A stretch of DNA of 64,000 nucleotides from NCBI RefSeq assembly GCF_001307035.1, contig NZ_LKIU01000002.1, positions 169,088-233,087 on the forward strand, read 5' to 3'. Below are positions 15,972 to 24,477 of the stretch, one piece after another. The position numbers and the translations under genes are program-made. Each line of letters starts with the position of its first letter. Position 1 is the first letter of the stretch. The notes under the pieces were generated by a model, which did no database searches, was not told the origin of the DNA, and saw nothing but the letters and a program-made list of their open reading frames with translations. The stretch comes from Arthrobacter sp. Edens01. GTDB lineage: Bacteria; Actinomycetota; Actinomycetes; Actinomycetales; Micrococcaceae.

Positions 15972-16325
15972 ATGTCCACTTCGACCGCATGCCTCCCGGA
16001 GGCCCTGTCCAGCGGAAACGACCCGCTTCTCCCGCTACGCGCCGCTCATGAGCGCGGCTGGCCGAAACCGCACACACTTCGCAAGTACGTCCATGCCGGC
16101 CGGCTTCCTGCTGTTCGGGCAGGTAAACAGTTCCTGGTCAAGGAATCTGATCTCACCCGGCTGATGCCACAGGTTAGCGCCGCTGGCACCCCGTTTGAGT
16201 GTCAGTCTCCTTCCGAAGCCGATCTGACTGACCTCACCGCGCTTGCATCCCGAATGGTCGCCTCCTGGCCGCGGCTTAGCGAACAGCGCAGGATTGAACT
16301 GGGCCGCCTACTTGCCACTGGGTGA
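15972..16325 (+). CDS. Small excisionase-like helix-turn-helix protein
   Basis: The 117-aa product carries a MerR/excisionase-type winged HTH: WPKPHTLRKYVHAGRLPAVR followed by AGKQFLVKESDLTRL (about residues 29-64). The C-terminal half is helical (LTDLTALASRMVASWPRL). ATG 15972 has AGAGG 6 nt upstream. Such proteins bind attachment sites or promoters; no integrase is in the window, so its partner is unknown. Confidence 0.65.
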   Translation: MSTSTACLPEALSSGNDPLLPLRAAHERGWPKPHTLRKYVHAGRLPAVRAGKQFLVKESDLTRLMPQVSAAGTPFECQSPSEADLTDLTALASRMVASWPRLSEQRRIELGRLLATG

Positions 16326-16548
16326 AACACGTCCTTACATAGGCGAAGCCAGCGGTGTTACTCAAGCGATCAGCCGGACCGCGTCGGAAATCAGTCTGGC
16401 TGGACTCCTTGCGGCGAAGGACGTCCTCAATCCGGCTACGACACATCTTCGGCGGTGCGTTTGGAGCATCGCGTCCTGCCTGCCGGAGGCCCGGCATGTC
16501 TGGTCGTGGAAGGATCACAAGAGGGTCATCATCTCGCTGACCTTTACC

Positions 16549-16604
16549 TGAACAGCCGATAACCGGAACACCTCGAAGGCCGGGTCGCAGGGACCGAGCG
16601 GTTT
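16549..16604. repeat. Direct repeat, copy 1 (pair with 17749-17804)
   Basis: Starting ACCTGAACAG and including ATAACCGG and ACACCTCGA, this stretch is about 75-80% identical to 17749-17804. The two copies flank the membrane-protein gene and the DUF1524 remnant. Confidence 0.55.
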
Positions 16605-16618
16605 GCCTTTTGCATGCA

Positions 16619-16647
16619 CTTCCACCAGCTTTTCTAGCTGGTGGAAG
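16619..16647. repeat. Perfect 12-bp hairpin
   Basis: CTTCCACCAGCT and AGCTGGTGGAAG pair perfectly around TTTCT. There is no T-run after it, so terminator, protein site or transposon scar all remain possible. Confidence 0.5.
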
Positions 16648-16805
16648 GGGGCGGGAGTCTCGATATGTGTGGAACGCCTGCTTGGAAGCGAACAGAATGC
16701 AGACATGCAGCGTCACAATTCATTAGCTGGTGAAAGCTGCGTACGCCTGCTGATATTCTTTTGACTGAGAAATTCCTGCACGTTTCTAGGTTACGCACCC
16801 AGGCC

Positions 16806-16828
16806 CCCGCTCTGCGGGTTTCTTTTTT
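16806..16828 (+). terminator. Intrinsic terminator
   Basis: CCCGC-TCT-GCGGG is followed by TTTCTTTTTT, a short but canonical terminator ahead of the membrane-protein gene. Confidence 0.65.
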
Positions 16829-16862
16829 ACAACTTTTAGGGCGACAAGGAAGGTCCATAGCT

Positions 16863-17411
16863 GTGACCGGCGCTGAGAATAAAGAAATTAAGCATCAGAA
16901 ACCCGTTCGAGGACAATTCGCGGGGGCTACCTTCTTCGTCGTATGCCTAGCTGCAACTGCCGCCCATTACGGGGCCTACGCCGCTCTCGGCGTCTTGAAC
17001 GAGGTTGAGTTCAGGCCACTCACGGTGGGGCTGCTGCCATTAACCGCGACAATCGTCATGGGGGTGACATGCCGTAGCTGGAGCCAGTGGCGCAAATGGA
17101 TCTGGCCTTGGGCGATGGCGGCAGGAGTGCTGGGTTTTATGCTCGCTAACCTGAATTTTTACATGTGGAGCGAGTCCGTGGTGGAGGCAGAGCGCTCGGA
17201 AAAGCTGGCTGTGGAACGTGCGGCCAGCGAGGCTGAGTCACGGGCGTGTGAGTACCTTTCCTTGGCCATCGATCAACGTTCAGAAATCGACCAGCACCGG
17301 CCGCAGTTCGAGTCAGATGGCACCCCGTGGGGTGACCATTTCGCAAAGCATTTAATGGGAGAAAGCCCGGTGACAGCCAACCTGAGGGAAGAATATGCCC
17401 AGTACTGCTAG
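16863..17411 (+). CDS. Membrane protein, 182 aa, unknown
   Basis: GTG 16863 is preferred because AAGGAAGG lies 9 nt upstream. Three hydrophobic segments are seen: about 21-40 (ATFFVVCLAATAAHYGAYAA), 50-67 and 79-98. A charged helical tail (VEAERSEKLAVERAASEAES) follows. It precedes a DUF1524 nuclease remnant by a few bases, the usual context of a host-associated secreted nuclease or effector pair, but nothing identifies it. Confidence 0.6.
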   Translation: MTGAENKEIKHQKPVRGQFAGATFFVVCLAATAAHYGAYAALGVLNEVEFRPLTVGLLPLTATIVMGVTCRSWSQWRKWIWPWAMAAGVLGFMLANLNFYMWSESVVEAERSEKLAVERAASEAESRACEYLSLAIDQRSEIDQHRPQFESDGTPWGDHFAKHLMGESPVTANLREEYAQYC

Positions 17412-17429
17412 ATGATCAATGAAGTCTGT

Positions 17430-17764
17430 CGTTGCGTACCGGCGCTCGTGGGCACTGCACTGACCCAGCTCGACACAATTCCGATCAAGGGCCGGGTGCC
17501 GCAGGCCAGCGGGGATCAGGACTTATTTGGGTCCGGCTGGAGGGGACATAGACCGGAACGGGTGTGGCACCCGGAACCACATCTTGCCGCGCGACCTGGA
17601 CTACATCGGGTTTAAACCCGGAACCAGTAGCTGTGTTGTAACGAGTGGCACCCTTCTGGATCCTCAACCGGCGCAGTGATCAGCGTCGTGCGGGGCAGGG
17701 CACCTCGAACGCCGTTCGGATCGAACACGTCGACCTGGACCTGAACCTGGACCTGAACAGCTAA
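17430..17764 (+). pseudogene. DUF1524 (HNH family) nuclease, multiply frameshifted
   Basis: Three frames reconstruct the family pattern. First LTQLDTIPIKGRVPQ...DLFGSGW, then after a shift near 17543 DIDRNGCGTRNHILPRDL and SSCVVTSGTLLDP, then near 17670-17690 a further shift to GAVISVVRG and finally TSNAVRIEHVDLDLN with a stop at 17762. The IDHVVAL catalytic motif of the family is degraded to IEHVDL. The N-terminal export region and the C-terminus are gone. Confidence 0.7.
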
Positions 17765-17804
17765 TAACCGGGACACCTCGACGGACGGGTCAGCTGGATC
17801 GGTG
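17749..17804. repeat. Direct repeat, copy 2 (pair with 16549-16604)
   Basis: Matches the first copy over roughly 55 bases, starting ACCTGAACAG. It overlaps the end of the DUF1524 remnant and may reflect a tandem duplication of that gene end. Confidence 0.55.
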
Positions 17805-17871
17805 CCGTCTCAGTCCGCCGCCAAGTGCTCCCTCAGAGAAAAAAGAGTCGTTAGCCCCTATCGTTCTACCT

Positions 17872-19008
17872 ATGACTGATCCCGCCTTCGCGCTACTTTG
17901 GCCACGGCCCCTATTTGAGTGGGAGGCCCGCCGAATCTTAGATCTTCCCTGGGAAACCAAGGATTGGACCTCCATGGTTACTCACCTCTTACTTGAGGCC
18001 TACGAAGACGACGAGGTTGCGTCTGCATTTCAATCTGCAATGCCGACCGACGACATCTTCTTGAGCCCTGTAGTACCCAGCAAAAGTATCGCCGCAGCCA
18101 GGGCCTGGTTTACTGAATTGCTAAGAGACGAGTCTCGACTGCAGCCCTACAAGGCACCTGTCTACTGGGCTGAGCGAACGGGTGCAAGTGGGACAATAGC
18201 GGCCGATAAACCGTACGAGAGCTTCGCCGAGGACTTCTTTGAGCTCATAGACGAATTGCAGGAGGCGGGTTACTTCCCCAAGGTCCTCAAGAAGGATTGC
18301 GTCGACGATCCTATTGACTTGGATGACGTGCGAAAGACAATCCGGCGGGCCACTAGATTGGACATCAAGTGGCCCATGACCCCCGGCGATATATTGTCAC
18401 TCTCAGATGACGCCGTGTACTCACTGGTGGAGTATTTCCACGATCAGGCTCAGCGGCCACGGACTGCCACTCTTCATAGCTATGGCGACTGTGGCCTTCA
18501 CTTCCAGAATTGGAACAGCCAGACGGGGCAAAGCGTCTACCGCTGGCGCCTCAATGCACTCCTAGAGAACCATGGCGTGCCGCTTCGCATAGGTCCCACA
18601 GGTGAAGAGCAAGGACGTCTTATCCGACACTTCGGCTCCCCCTTGGATGACCTCGCAGAGTCAGAAGTCGACAGGCGCGCCGAGGAACCAGAGGACGAGG
18701 TCGCTCATGCCGTGAGAAAGTATCGAGCACGCGACGCGTCAGTCGTGGAGAAGCGCTCTGCAATCGTGATGCTCTACGGCGAGATGGAGCCGAAACGGAA
18801 AAGGATCGAGAGCACGCTTTCTTCGTCTGACGCAAGCGACCTCTTCAGGATCGCGAACAAGTTTAACCTGAGACACCGAGGACAATCCCAGCAGACAGAG
18901 TATGGAGAGGAGTTCCTAGACTGGGTGTTCTGGACTTGTTTGGCCACTCTCCGGCTGTTGGTGGATCTGGACACTTCTGGGCCACCTTCGGGAAATCGTG
19001 TGGAATAA
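17872..19008 (+). CDS. Unknown 378-aa soluble protein in the island
   Basis: The protein has no membrane segment. The N-terminal two thirds are acidic and mixed; residues about 188-230 include YSLVEYFHDQAQRPR and LHSYGDCGLHFQNWN. The last 60 residues (LFRIANKFNLRHRGQSQQTE, then LDWVFWTCLATLRLLVDL) follow a pattern I have seen at the C-terminus of AbiJ-like and other island-encoded hypothetical proteins. It stands alone between the DUF1524 remnant and the island edge. An abortive-infection role is an inference from that pattern and the location. Confidence 0.75.
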   Translation: MTDPAFALLWPRPLFEWEARRILDLPWETKDWTSMVTHLLLEAYEDDEVASAFQSAMPTDDIFLSPVVPSKSIAAARAWFTELLRDESRLQPYKAPVYWAERTGASGTIAADKPYESFAEDFFELIDELQEAGYFPKVLKKDCVDDPIDLDDVRKTIRRATRLDIKWPMTPGDILSLSDDAVYSLVEYFHDQAQRPRTATLHSYGDCGLHFQNWNSQTGQSVYRWRLNALLENHGVPLRIGPTGEEQGRLIRHFGSPLDDLAESEVDRRAEEPEDEVAHAVRKYRARDASVVEKRSAIVMLYGEMEPKRKRIESTLSSSDASDLFRIANKFNLRHRGQSQQTEYGEEFLDWVFWTCLATLRLLVDLDTSGPPSGNRVE

Positions 19009-19306
19009 GAGGTGTCATCTAGTGGACATCGGCTGCCTGATGTCTGCTTCGACTTCCACCATCCGGCCTTCCAACCCGATGAGGCCAACTCCGGCGTTTG
19101 TGGAGGCTCCCTCCCCGGAATAAGCCGAGAACCCTGGGATTCATCGACACATACAATGACATTTCTGTTGCAAGTAGCGGTTCAGGGTTGTCAGCTGAAC
19201 GCCCAGAGAATGTGCGCGCTCCCCTGGCTCAGGCCATGCTCAGTGCGCGACTGCCGGGCGGTCTCCGCCTCCGAGAGGCCACGTAGACCGATGGCAGCCC
19301 AAAGTA
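19009..19306. other. Island edge, no recognisable gene
   Basis: About 300 bases without supported ORF. They run directly into the truncated pilin, so the junction between island and chromosome is probably at about 19305. Confidence 0.4.
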
Positions 19307-19429
19307 CGCTTTACTGTGATCACGGTAGCCGCCGTGGCTTTCGCTGCACTTCTGGTAGCCGTGCTGAGTTCCGGTGACGTCCGCGAAATGCTCATGTCGT
19401 TGATCCGGGCGGCCCTGAGTTTCGGGTGA
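19307..19429 (+). pseudogene. DUF4244 (Flp-pilin-like) gene, 3' remnant
   Basis: The frame TVITVAAVAFAALLVAVLSS then GDVREMLMSLIRAALSFG, stop at 19427, is the hydrophobic helix and tail of the small DUF4244 pilin that precedes TadE in actinobacterial Tad loci. The N-terminal leader and processing site (usually ending in TAEYA) are missing; unrelated sequence precedes it. Its TGA overlaps the GTG of the next gene. Confidence 0.7.
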
Positions 19430-19788
19430 GACCCGTCGAACGCCGGTTCGGTGGTGAGGCAGGAGCCGTCACGGCAGAGCTGGCTGTTGCAATGCCTGCC
19501 GTGGCGGTCCTCCTGGCCGGGCTGCTGACCGGGGCTGCAGCTGGGATTACCCAGCTGCGCCTGGAGGAAGCAGCGCGGGCAGCAGGCCGGGCGGTGATGC
19601 GCGGAGAAGCGGCCGCAGCGGCCGCATCAGTCACCCGCCTGGCCGGGCAGCGGGCGTCGCTTGAATTGGCTGTTGACGGGGAGTGGGTGCAGGTGCGGGT
19701 TTCTTCACCGTTGGACGCTCCGCTCTTGGAGCATCTGCCGGTCACCCTGCAGGCCAGTGCCTCCGTCCTGCCGGATCAACTGCCGTGA
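19426..19788 (+). CDS. TadE-family pilus assembly protein
   Basis: This 120-aa protein starts at GTG 19426 (GTGA overlap with the pilin stop). It has the TadE pattern: GEAGAVTAELAVAMPAVAVL (pseudopilin-like processing region with the conserved Glu) and one hydrophobic helix, then a periplasmic domain with LEEAARAAGRAV. It matches the Rv3655c position of the mycobacterial order. Since its pilin is truncated and no TadA/B/C genes are present here, the pilus is probably not made unless the genes lie left of the island. Confidence 0.85.
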   Translation: MRPVERRFGGEAGAVTAELAVAMPAVAVLLAGLLTGAAAGITQLRLEEAARAAGRAVMRGEAAAAAASVTRLAGQRASLELAVDGEWVQVRVSSPLDAPLLEHLPVTLQASASVLPDQLP

Positions 19789-20207
19789 GCGGGCAGGTGG
19801 CGTACTGGGGCAGCATTCCCCCAGGGGACGGAGACGGGAAGGACTCCGGCTCTGGAACTGTCATTGCCCTCGGGACAGTGCTGGGAGCGATAGTCCTGTT
19901 CCTGGGGGTGTTGCTCCTCGTCCAGGCGACCATCGGAGCAGCCCGCGCGGCGGCGGCTGCGGATCTGGCTGCGTTGGCCGGAGCAGACACCATAAGGGGC
20001 CTGCGCTCTGGGGACCCCTGCGGCGTCGCAGCTGAAGTGGCGGCCCGGAACGCCGCGGAACTCTCGGCATGCGTTCCCGATCCCGGTGCCCGCACGGTCG
20101 TGGTCTGGGTTGAAGCATCGGCTGCATCACTGCTGCCTTGGCGGGCCACGGCACAGGCCCGGGCCGGGCCTCCGGGACCGCTCGGGAGCAGAGAGGGGGT
20201 GCAGTGA
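19785..20207 (+). CDS. Rv3654c-type TadE-like protein (helicase/secretion neighbourhood)
   Basis: GTG 19785 overlaps the preceding stop by GTGA. The 140-aa protein has one membrane helix (VIALGTVLGAIVLFLGVLLL) followed by ARAAAAADLAALAGAD, typical of the Flp/TadG-like family that sits next to a DEAH helicase in actinobacteria. It ends with a Pro/Ala-rich tail. It is convergent to the helicase gene. Confidence 0.8.
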   Translation: MSGQVAYWGSIPPGDGDGKDSGSGTVIALGTVLGAIVLFLGVLLLVQATIGAARAAAAADLAALAGADTIRGLRSGDPCGVAAEVAARNAAELSACVPDPGARTVVVWVEASAASLLPWRATAQARAGPPGPLGSREGVQ

Positions 20208-20311
20208 AGCGTGCAGCGAGGGGAGCGGCGGGGGGTGCAGTGATGGGGTGCAACCGGCTGGACGGCAGCGGAGACCTATCCCCGTCGATCCGCTGGGGCT
20301 GCCGCAGGGCG

Positions 20312-22720
20312 TCAGTCCCGGACGCCGGTGCCGGCCGATACCCGGTTGCCGGCATCGGGGCGGCCGGGTGCATCCGCCAGCAGCACCTCGATCAGGGTGA
20401 CAGCGCCCTTTTTGTCCAGGGGGTTGTTCTTGTTCCCGCACTTGGGGGACTGCACGCAGGACGGGCAGCCGCCCTCGCACTCGCAGGCCCGGATGGCATC
20501 CCGGGTGGCGGTGAGCCAGATGGTGGCAGCCTCGTAGGCGCGCTCCGCGAAGCCGGCCCCGCCCGGGTGGCCGTCGTACACAAAGATGGTCGGCTTGCCG
20601 GTGTCAGCGTGCAGGGCGGTGGAAACGCCGCCAATGTCCCAGCGGTCCGATGTTGCCACGAGGGGCAGCATTCCGATCGAGGCATGCTCGGCAGCGTGCA
20701 GCGAACCGGGGAAGTCAGCCGCGGCCAGACCTGCCCCCAGCAGCAGCTTCTCGTCAATGATGAACCACACGGCCTTGGTGAACAGCTCCTTGGCCTCGAG
20801 CTCCAGCGGTTCCTCTCCCAGAATCTCGTTGGAAACCAGGGCCTTGCGCTGGAAGGAGACAACCTGCGTGGTCACCTTCACCGTGCCGAAGCACATCTGG
20901 ACCTCGCCCCACTGCTCGGTCCGCTCAGTCTCCATGACTTCGATCTGGGTGACGTCCCGGGCCTGGGTGTAGAACTCCGGATTGGCCCGGGTCACCACCG
21001 CACAATGGTCCGCTTCGTTCAGCTCTTCAACCAGGAAGGTCTGCCCCTGATGTACATACACGGCCCCCGTGTGCGCCTGGTACTGGCTCTGGGCCCCGTC
21101 CATGGTGCCCAGCAGGGTGCCAGTCTCCGCTTCCACAATGTTGATCGGGCCACCCCCGGCTGCCCGCAGGTTCACCATCGAAGCAGCGCTCTCCGCATGG
21201 GTCCAGAACCAGCCGGCAGGACGGCGCCGCAGGTAACCCTGGGCCACCAGCTGATCCAGCAGGCCGGCGGCAGCCGGCCCGAACAGCTCACGCTCATCCG
21301 GCGTCAACGGAAGCTCGGCCGCAGCCGCGCACAGGTGCGGTCCCAGCACGTACGGATTGGACGGGTCGAAGACGGTCGCTTCTACGGAAATATCGAAGAT
21401 CGCCTCCGGGTGGTGCACCAGGTACGTGTCCAGCGGATCATCGCTGGCCACAAATGCCGCCAGGGCGTCCTGTCCGGACCGGCCGGCCCGGCCGATCTGC
21501 TGGAACAGGGATGCCCGGGTTCCCGGCCAGCCTGCCACCAGCACGGCGTCGAGCCCGGAAATGTCGATTCCGAGTTCCAGCGCCGAGGTGCTCGCGATTC
21601 CCAGCAGCTGGCCGCTGCGCAGCTGGTTCTCCAACTCCCGGCGTTCCTCTGGCAGATATCCGGACCGGTACGCAGCGACCCGGCCGGGGAGGGACGGATG
21701 GACTTCATCCAGCAGCCGCCGGGTTATGGTGGCGATGGTTTCAGCGCCCCGGCGGGACTTGATAAAGGCAATGGTCCGCACCTGGGCGGCCACGAGGTTG
21801 GCCAGCAGGTCAGAGGTTTCCGCGATCACCGTGCGGCGCTCGCGGGCACCGTTTTCACCCTTGCCATCAGTGAGCTGCGGCTCCCACAAAGCCACGGTGG
21901 TCGCCCCGTGAGGGGAATAGTCCCGGGTGACGGCATGAACCTCGCTGCCGATCAGCCGGCCAAAGGACTGGGCAGGATCCGCGGACGTGGCGGACGCGCC
22001 AATAAAGATGGGGTCCGCCCCGTAATAACGGCAGATCCGGCGAAGCCGCCGCATCAGGTTGGCGACGTTCGAGCCGAACACGCCCCGGTAGCTGTGGGCC
22101 TCGTCAATGACCACGTACGTCAGCCGGCGGAAGAACCGGGCCCACCAGGCGTGGTTGGGGAGCACCCCGAAGTGGAGCATGTCCGGGTTGGCCAGGACCA
22201 TGTTCGCGTGGTCGCGGATCCAGCGCCGGGCACCCGGATCAGTGTCGCCGTCGTAGGTTTCGGCTCGGAGCGTCGGAAGATGCAGGGAATTCAGGGCCGC
22301 CAGCTGGTCTGCGGCGAGGGCCTTGGTAGGGGAGAGGTACAGGGCCACGGACCCCGTCGGTTCCAGGGAAATCCGGTCGTCCAAGGCGGTGCGGTGGATT
22401 TCGTCCAGGACCGGCAGCTGGTAGGCCAGCGACTTTCCGGAAGCGGTGCCGGTGGAGATGATCGTGTGCCGGCCGGAATGCGCTGCCTCAGCGGCTTCCG
22501 CCTGGTGCCGCCACGGAGTATGGACGCCCAGGCGCCCGTACGCTTCAACGAGGTCGGGATGCACCCATTCCGGCCAGGGAACGGTTTGGGCCTCACGCGC
22601 CGGAATCTCGTGCAGATGGACCAGCTGCTCGGGGTCGGCACCGCCGCCAAGCAGCGGGATGAGGGAATCGCGAATGGCCACGCGGCCATTGTCCCACCGG
22701 TACCCGTGCGTTCGGGACAC
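20312..22720 (-). CDS. DEAH-box helicase of the Tad neighbourhood (Rv3649-like)
   Basis: The 802-aa superfamily 2 helicase has motif I STGTASGKSLAYQLP, motif II IDEAHSYRG, motif VI QQIGRAGRSGQ and a C-terminal domain of the DUF1998 kind with a cysteine cluster CECEGGCPSCVQSPKCGN, likely a metal site. It belongs to the family always found near TadE-like genes in actinobacteria; the actual substrate is not known (DNA repair or recombination is presumed). It is convergent with the TadE-like genes with 104 bases between. Confidence 0.93.
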   Translation of the reverse strand: MSRTHGYRWDNGRVAIRDSLIPLLGGGADPEQLVHLHEIPAREAQTVPWPEWVHPDLVEAYGRLGVHTPWRHQAEAAEAAHSGRHTIISTGTASGKSLAYQLPVLDEIHRTALDDRISLEPTGSVALYLSPTKALAADQLAALNSLHLPTLRAETYDGDTDPGARRWIRDHANMVLANPDMLHFGVLPNHAWWARFFRRLTYVVIDEAHSYRGVFGSNVANLMRRLRRICRYYGADPIFIGASATSADPAQSFGRLIGSEVHAVTRDYSPHGATTVALWEPQLTDGKGENGARERRTVIAETSDLLANLVAAQVRTIAFIKSRRGAETIATITRRLLDEVHPSLPGRVAAYRSGYLPEERRELENQLRSGQLLGIASTSALELGIDISGLDAVLVAGWPGTRASLFQQIGRAGRSGQDALAAFVASDDPLDTYLVHHPEAIFDISVEATVFDPSNPYVLGPHLCAAAAELPLTPDERELFGPAAAGLLDQLVAQGYLRRRPAGWFWTHAESAASMVNLRAAGGGPINIVEAETGTLLGTMDGAQSQYQAHTGAVYVHQGQTFLVEELNEADHCAVVTRANPEFYTQARDVTQIEVMETERTEQWGEVQMCFGTVKVTTQVVSFQRKALVSNEILGEEPLELEAKELFTKAVWFIIDEKLLLGAGLAAADFPGSLHAAEHASIGMLPLVATSDRWDIGGVSTALHADTGKPTIFVYDGHPGGAGFAERAYEAATIWLTATRDAIRACECEGGCPSCVQSPKCGNKNNPLDKKGAVTLIEVLLADAPGRPDAGNRVSAGTGVRD

Positions 22721-22750
22721 GGATACCGGCCGGTCCGCGGCGGGCGAAAT

Positions 22751-23401
22751 CTACAGCCGCGGCTCAAACATCATGACGCTTGCAAGGGACTCCCAGCCCA
22801 GATAGCGGTACAGCTCCAGGCCTGTTGCGGGAGAGATCAGCAGCCCTGTCTCGGCATCATGTTCCAGGGCCAGTGCGGTCAGGGCCCGCATCACGTAACT
22901 GCCCAGCCCCTGGCGGCGGAAGTCCGGCTCGGTGGCAATCTGGTCATAGACGGCAAACCCGTCAACCACCGCCACATGTCCGCGGGCCGCCGGGATCTCC
23001 CCGAAGCTGACCTCCACCCGTCCGCCGGTGCCGCTGCGGAAGGTCTGGGCCGTGTAGCTGTCCGGCGGAATTGGATCCTCAATGTCCTGTCCTTCCATGG
23101 GCAGGACCATAAAGACCTCATCCGTGGACCGGACAGACAATCCGTAGACGTTGGCGGCACCGTACAGATCGGCCACCCGGGACGTCACGATGGTGAACAG
23201 CCGCCCGGCCCCCTGCCTGGCCGATGACGCCAGCGCCGCGAACTCGTCATGGGACGGCTCAAGGGCGAAATACTCCCAGTCATTGGTTTTATCGTGCAGG
23301 AAAGCGGCCGGAAACCGACCCTCATGGCGGGTCTGGTAGCCACGGGCTTTGGCCCACCCGGTTACCCAGGTCTCCAGGAGATCATCGGTTAGTCCGTTCA
23401 T
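22751..23401 (-). CDS. GNAT-family N-acetyltransferase
   Basis: The C-terminal half carries the acetyl-CoA site: YDQIATEPDFRRQGLGSYVM (RRQGLG is motif A), then ALEHDAETGLLISPATGLELY and YRYLGWESLASVM. The N-terminal 100 residues are divergent. The substrate is unknown. It ends 30 bases before the helicase start, so both may be on one transcript. Confidence 0.85.
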   Translation of the reverse strand: MNGLTDDLLETWVTGWAKARGYQTRHEGRFPAAFLHDKTNDWEYFALEPSHDEFAALASSARQGAGRLFTIVTSRVADLYGAANVYGLSVRSTDEVFMVLPMEGQDIEDPIPPDSYTAQTFRSGTGGRVEVSFGEIPAARGHVAVVDGFAVYDQIATEPDFRRQGLGSYVMRALTALALEHDAETGLLISPATGLELYRYLGWESLASVMMFEPRL

Positions 23402-23484
23402 GGAGAAACCCTAGCCCCCGCCTGCCACGGGCGGGAGGGCAGACCGGTAAAACCGGATTTCGCCCGCCGGTCTACCCTTAATAC

Positions 23485-24378
23485 GTGGCCCTGAATCGAA
23501 TTGCTCTCTATTACGCCTTCACCCCTCTTGCCGATCCGGAAGCGATCCGGCTCTGGCAGCGTGCGCTGTGTGAAAAGCTCGGCCTGCGCGGCCGGATCCT
23601 CGTCTCCAAGGACGGCATCAACGGAACCGTCGGCGGTGAACTTAGCGCCGTCAAGGCCTATGTCAAAGCAACCCGCGAGTACCCTGCGTTCAAGAAAATG
23701 GACATCAAGTACTCCGAAGGCTCGGCCGAGGACTTCCCGCGCCTGAGCGTGAAGGTCCGCCCCGAGATCGTGAGCTTCGGCGCCCCCGGCGAATTGAAGG
23801 TGGATGAGAACGGCGTGGTAGGCGGCGGGACTCACCTGCGCCCGGAAGAACTGCATGAGCTGGTGGAGAAGAAGCGTGCAGATGGAGAAGACGTTGTTTT
23901 CTTCGACGGCCGCAACGCCTTTGAAGCCCAGATCGGCAAGTTCAAGGGCGCTGTTGTCCCGGATGTTTCGACCACCCACGACTTCATCAAGGAACTTGAG
24001 TCGGGCAAGTACGACGACCTGAAGGACAAGCCCGTGGTCACGTACTGCACCGGCGGCGTGCGCTGCGAAGTGCTTTCCGCGCTAATGGTGAACCGGGGGT
24101 TCTCCGAGGTCTACCAGATGCAGGGCGGAATCGTCCGCTACGGGGAAACCTATGGGGACAAAGGCCTCTGGGAGGGTTCGCTTTATGTCTTCGACAAGCG
24201 GATGCACATGGAGTTCACGGACGACGCCGTCACCATCGGTGAGTGCGTGCGGTGCCACGCGCCCACGAGCAAGTTCGAAAACTGCTCCAACCCCTCCTGC
24301 CGCAAGCTGACCCTTTACTGCGCCGAGTGCGCCGCGGATCCCTCAACACTGCGCTGCCCGGACGGCTGCGAAGCCTAA
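23485..24378 (+). CDS. trhO: tRNA uridine hydroxylase TrhO (rhodanese family, YceA)
   Basis: TrhO makes 5-hydroxyuridine at the wobble position of tRNA in an O2-dependent reaction. The 297-aa protein has the family's N-terminal domain ([26 protein letters not shown]), a rhodanese domain with the catalytic loop CTGGVRCE (about 188-195), and a Cys-rich C-terminus ([23 protein letters not shown]). The GTG start has no ribosome-binding site but TACCCT lies 6 bases upstream, so the mRNA is probably leaderless. Confidence 0.92.
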   Translation: MALNRIALYYAFTPLADPEAIRLWQRALCEKLGLRGRILVSKDGINGTVGGELSAVKAYVKATREYPAFKKMDIKYSEGSAEDFPRLSVKVRPEIVSFGAPGELKVDENGVVGGGTHLRPEELHELVEKKRADGEDVVFFDGRNAFEAQIGKFKGAVVPDVSTTHDFIKELESGKYDDLKDKPVVTYCTGGVRCEVLSALMVNRGFSEVYQMQGGIVRYGETYGDKGLWEGSLYVFDKRMHMEFTDDAVTIGECVRCHAPTSKFENCSNPSCRKLTLYCAECAADPSTLRCPDGCEA

Positions 24379-24477
24379 TTTCAGGCCCGCGGCCTTCCGG
24401 ACCCGGAGGCATTGTGGCACCGGCAGCCGGGACACTCCGGCAGTGCACCGACGTGCAGTGCAGCTACGTCCGTGCAG

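Larger units (their letters stand above)
16326..16862. other. Spacer with repeats and a terminator, no gene
   Basis: No ORF is supported. A short C-terminal-like frame ends ADLYLNSR just before 16560 and resembles the end of the DUF1524 remnant at 17764. The rest contains the hairpins listed separately. Confidence 0.35.

Noticed and set aside
20138-23227. 1,029-aa plus-strand open frame
   Set aside because: It is antisense to the DEAH helicase and GNAT genes, which have clear motifs; the frame has none and is a product of high GC.
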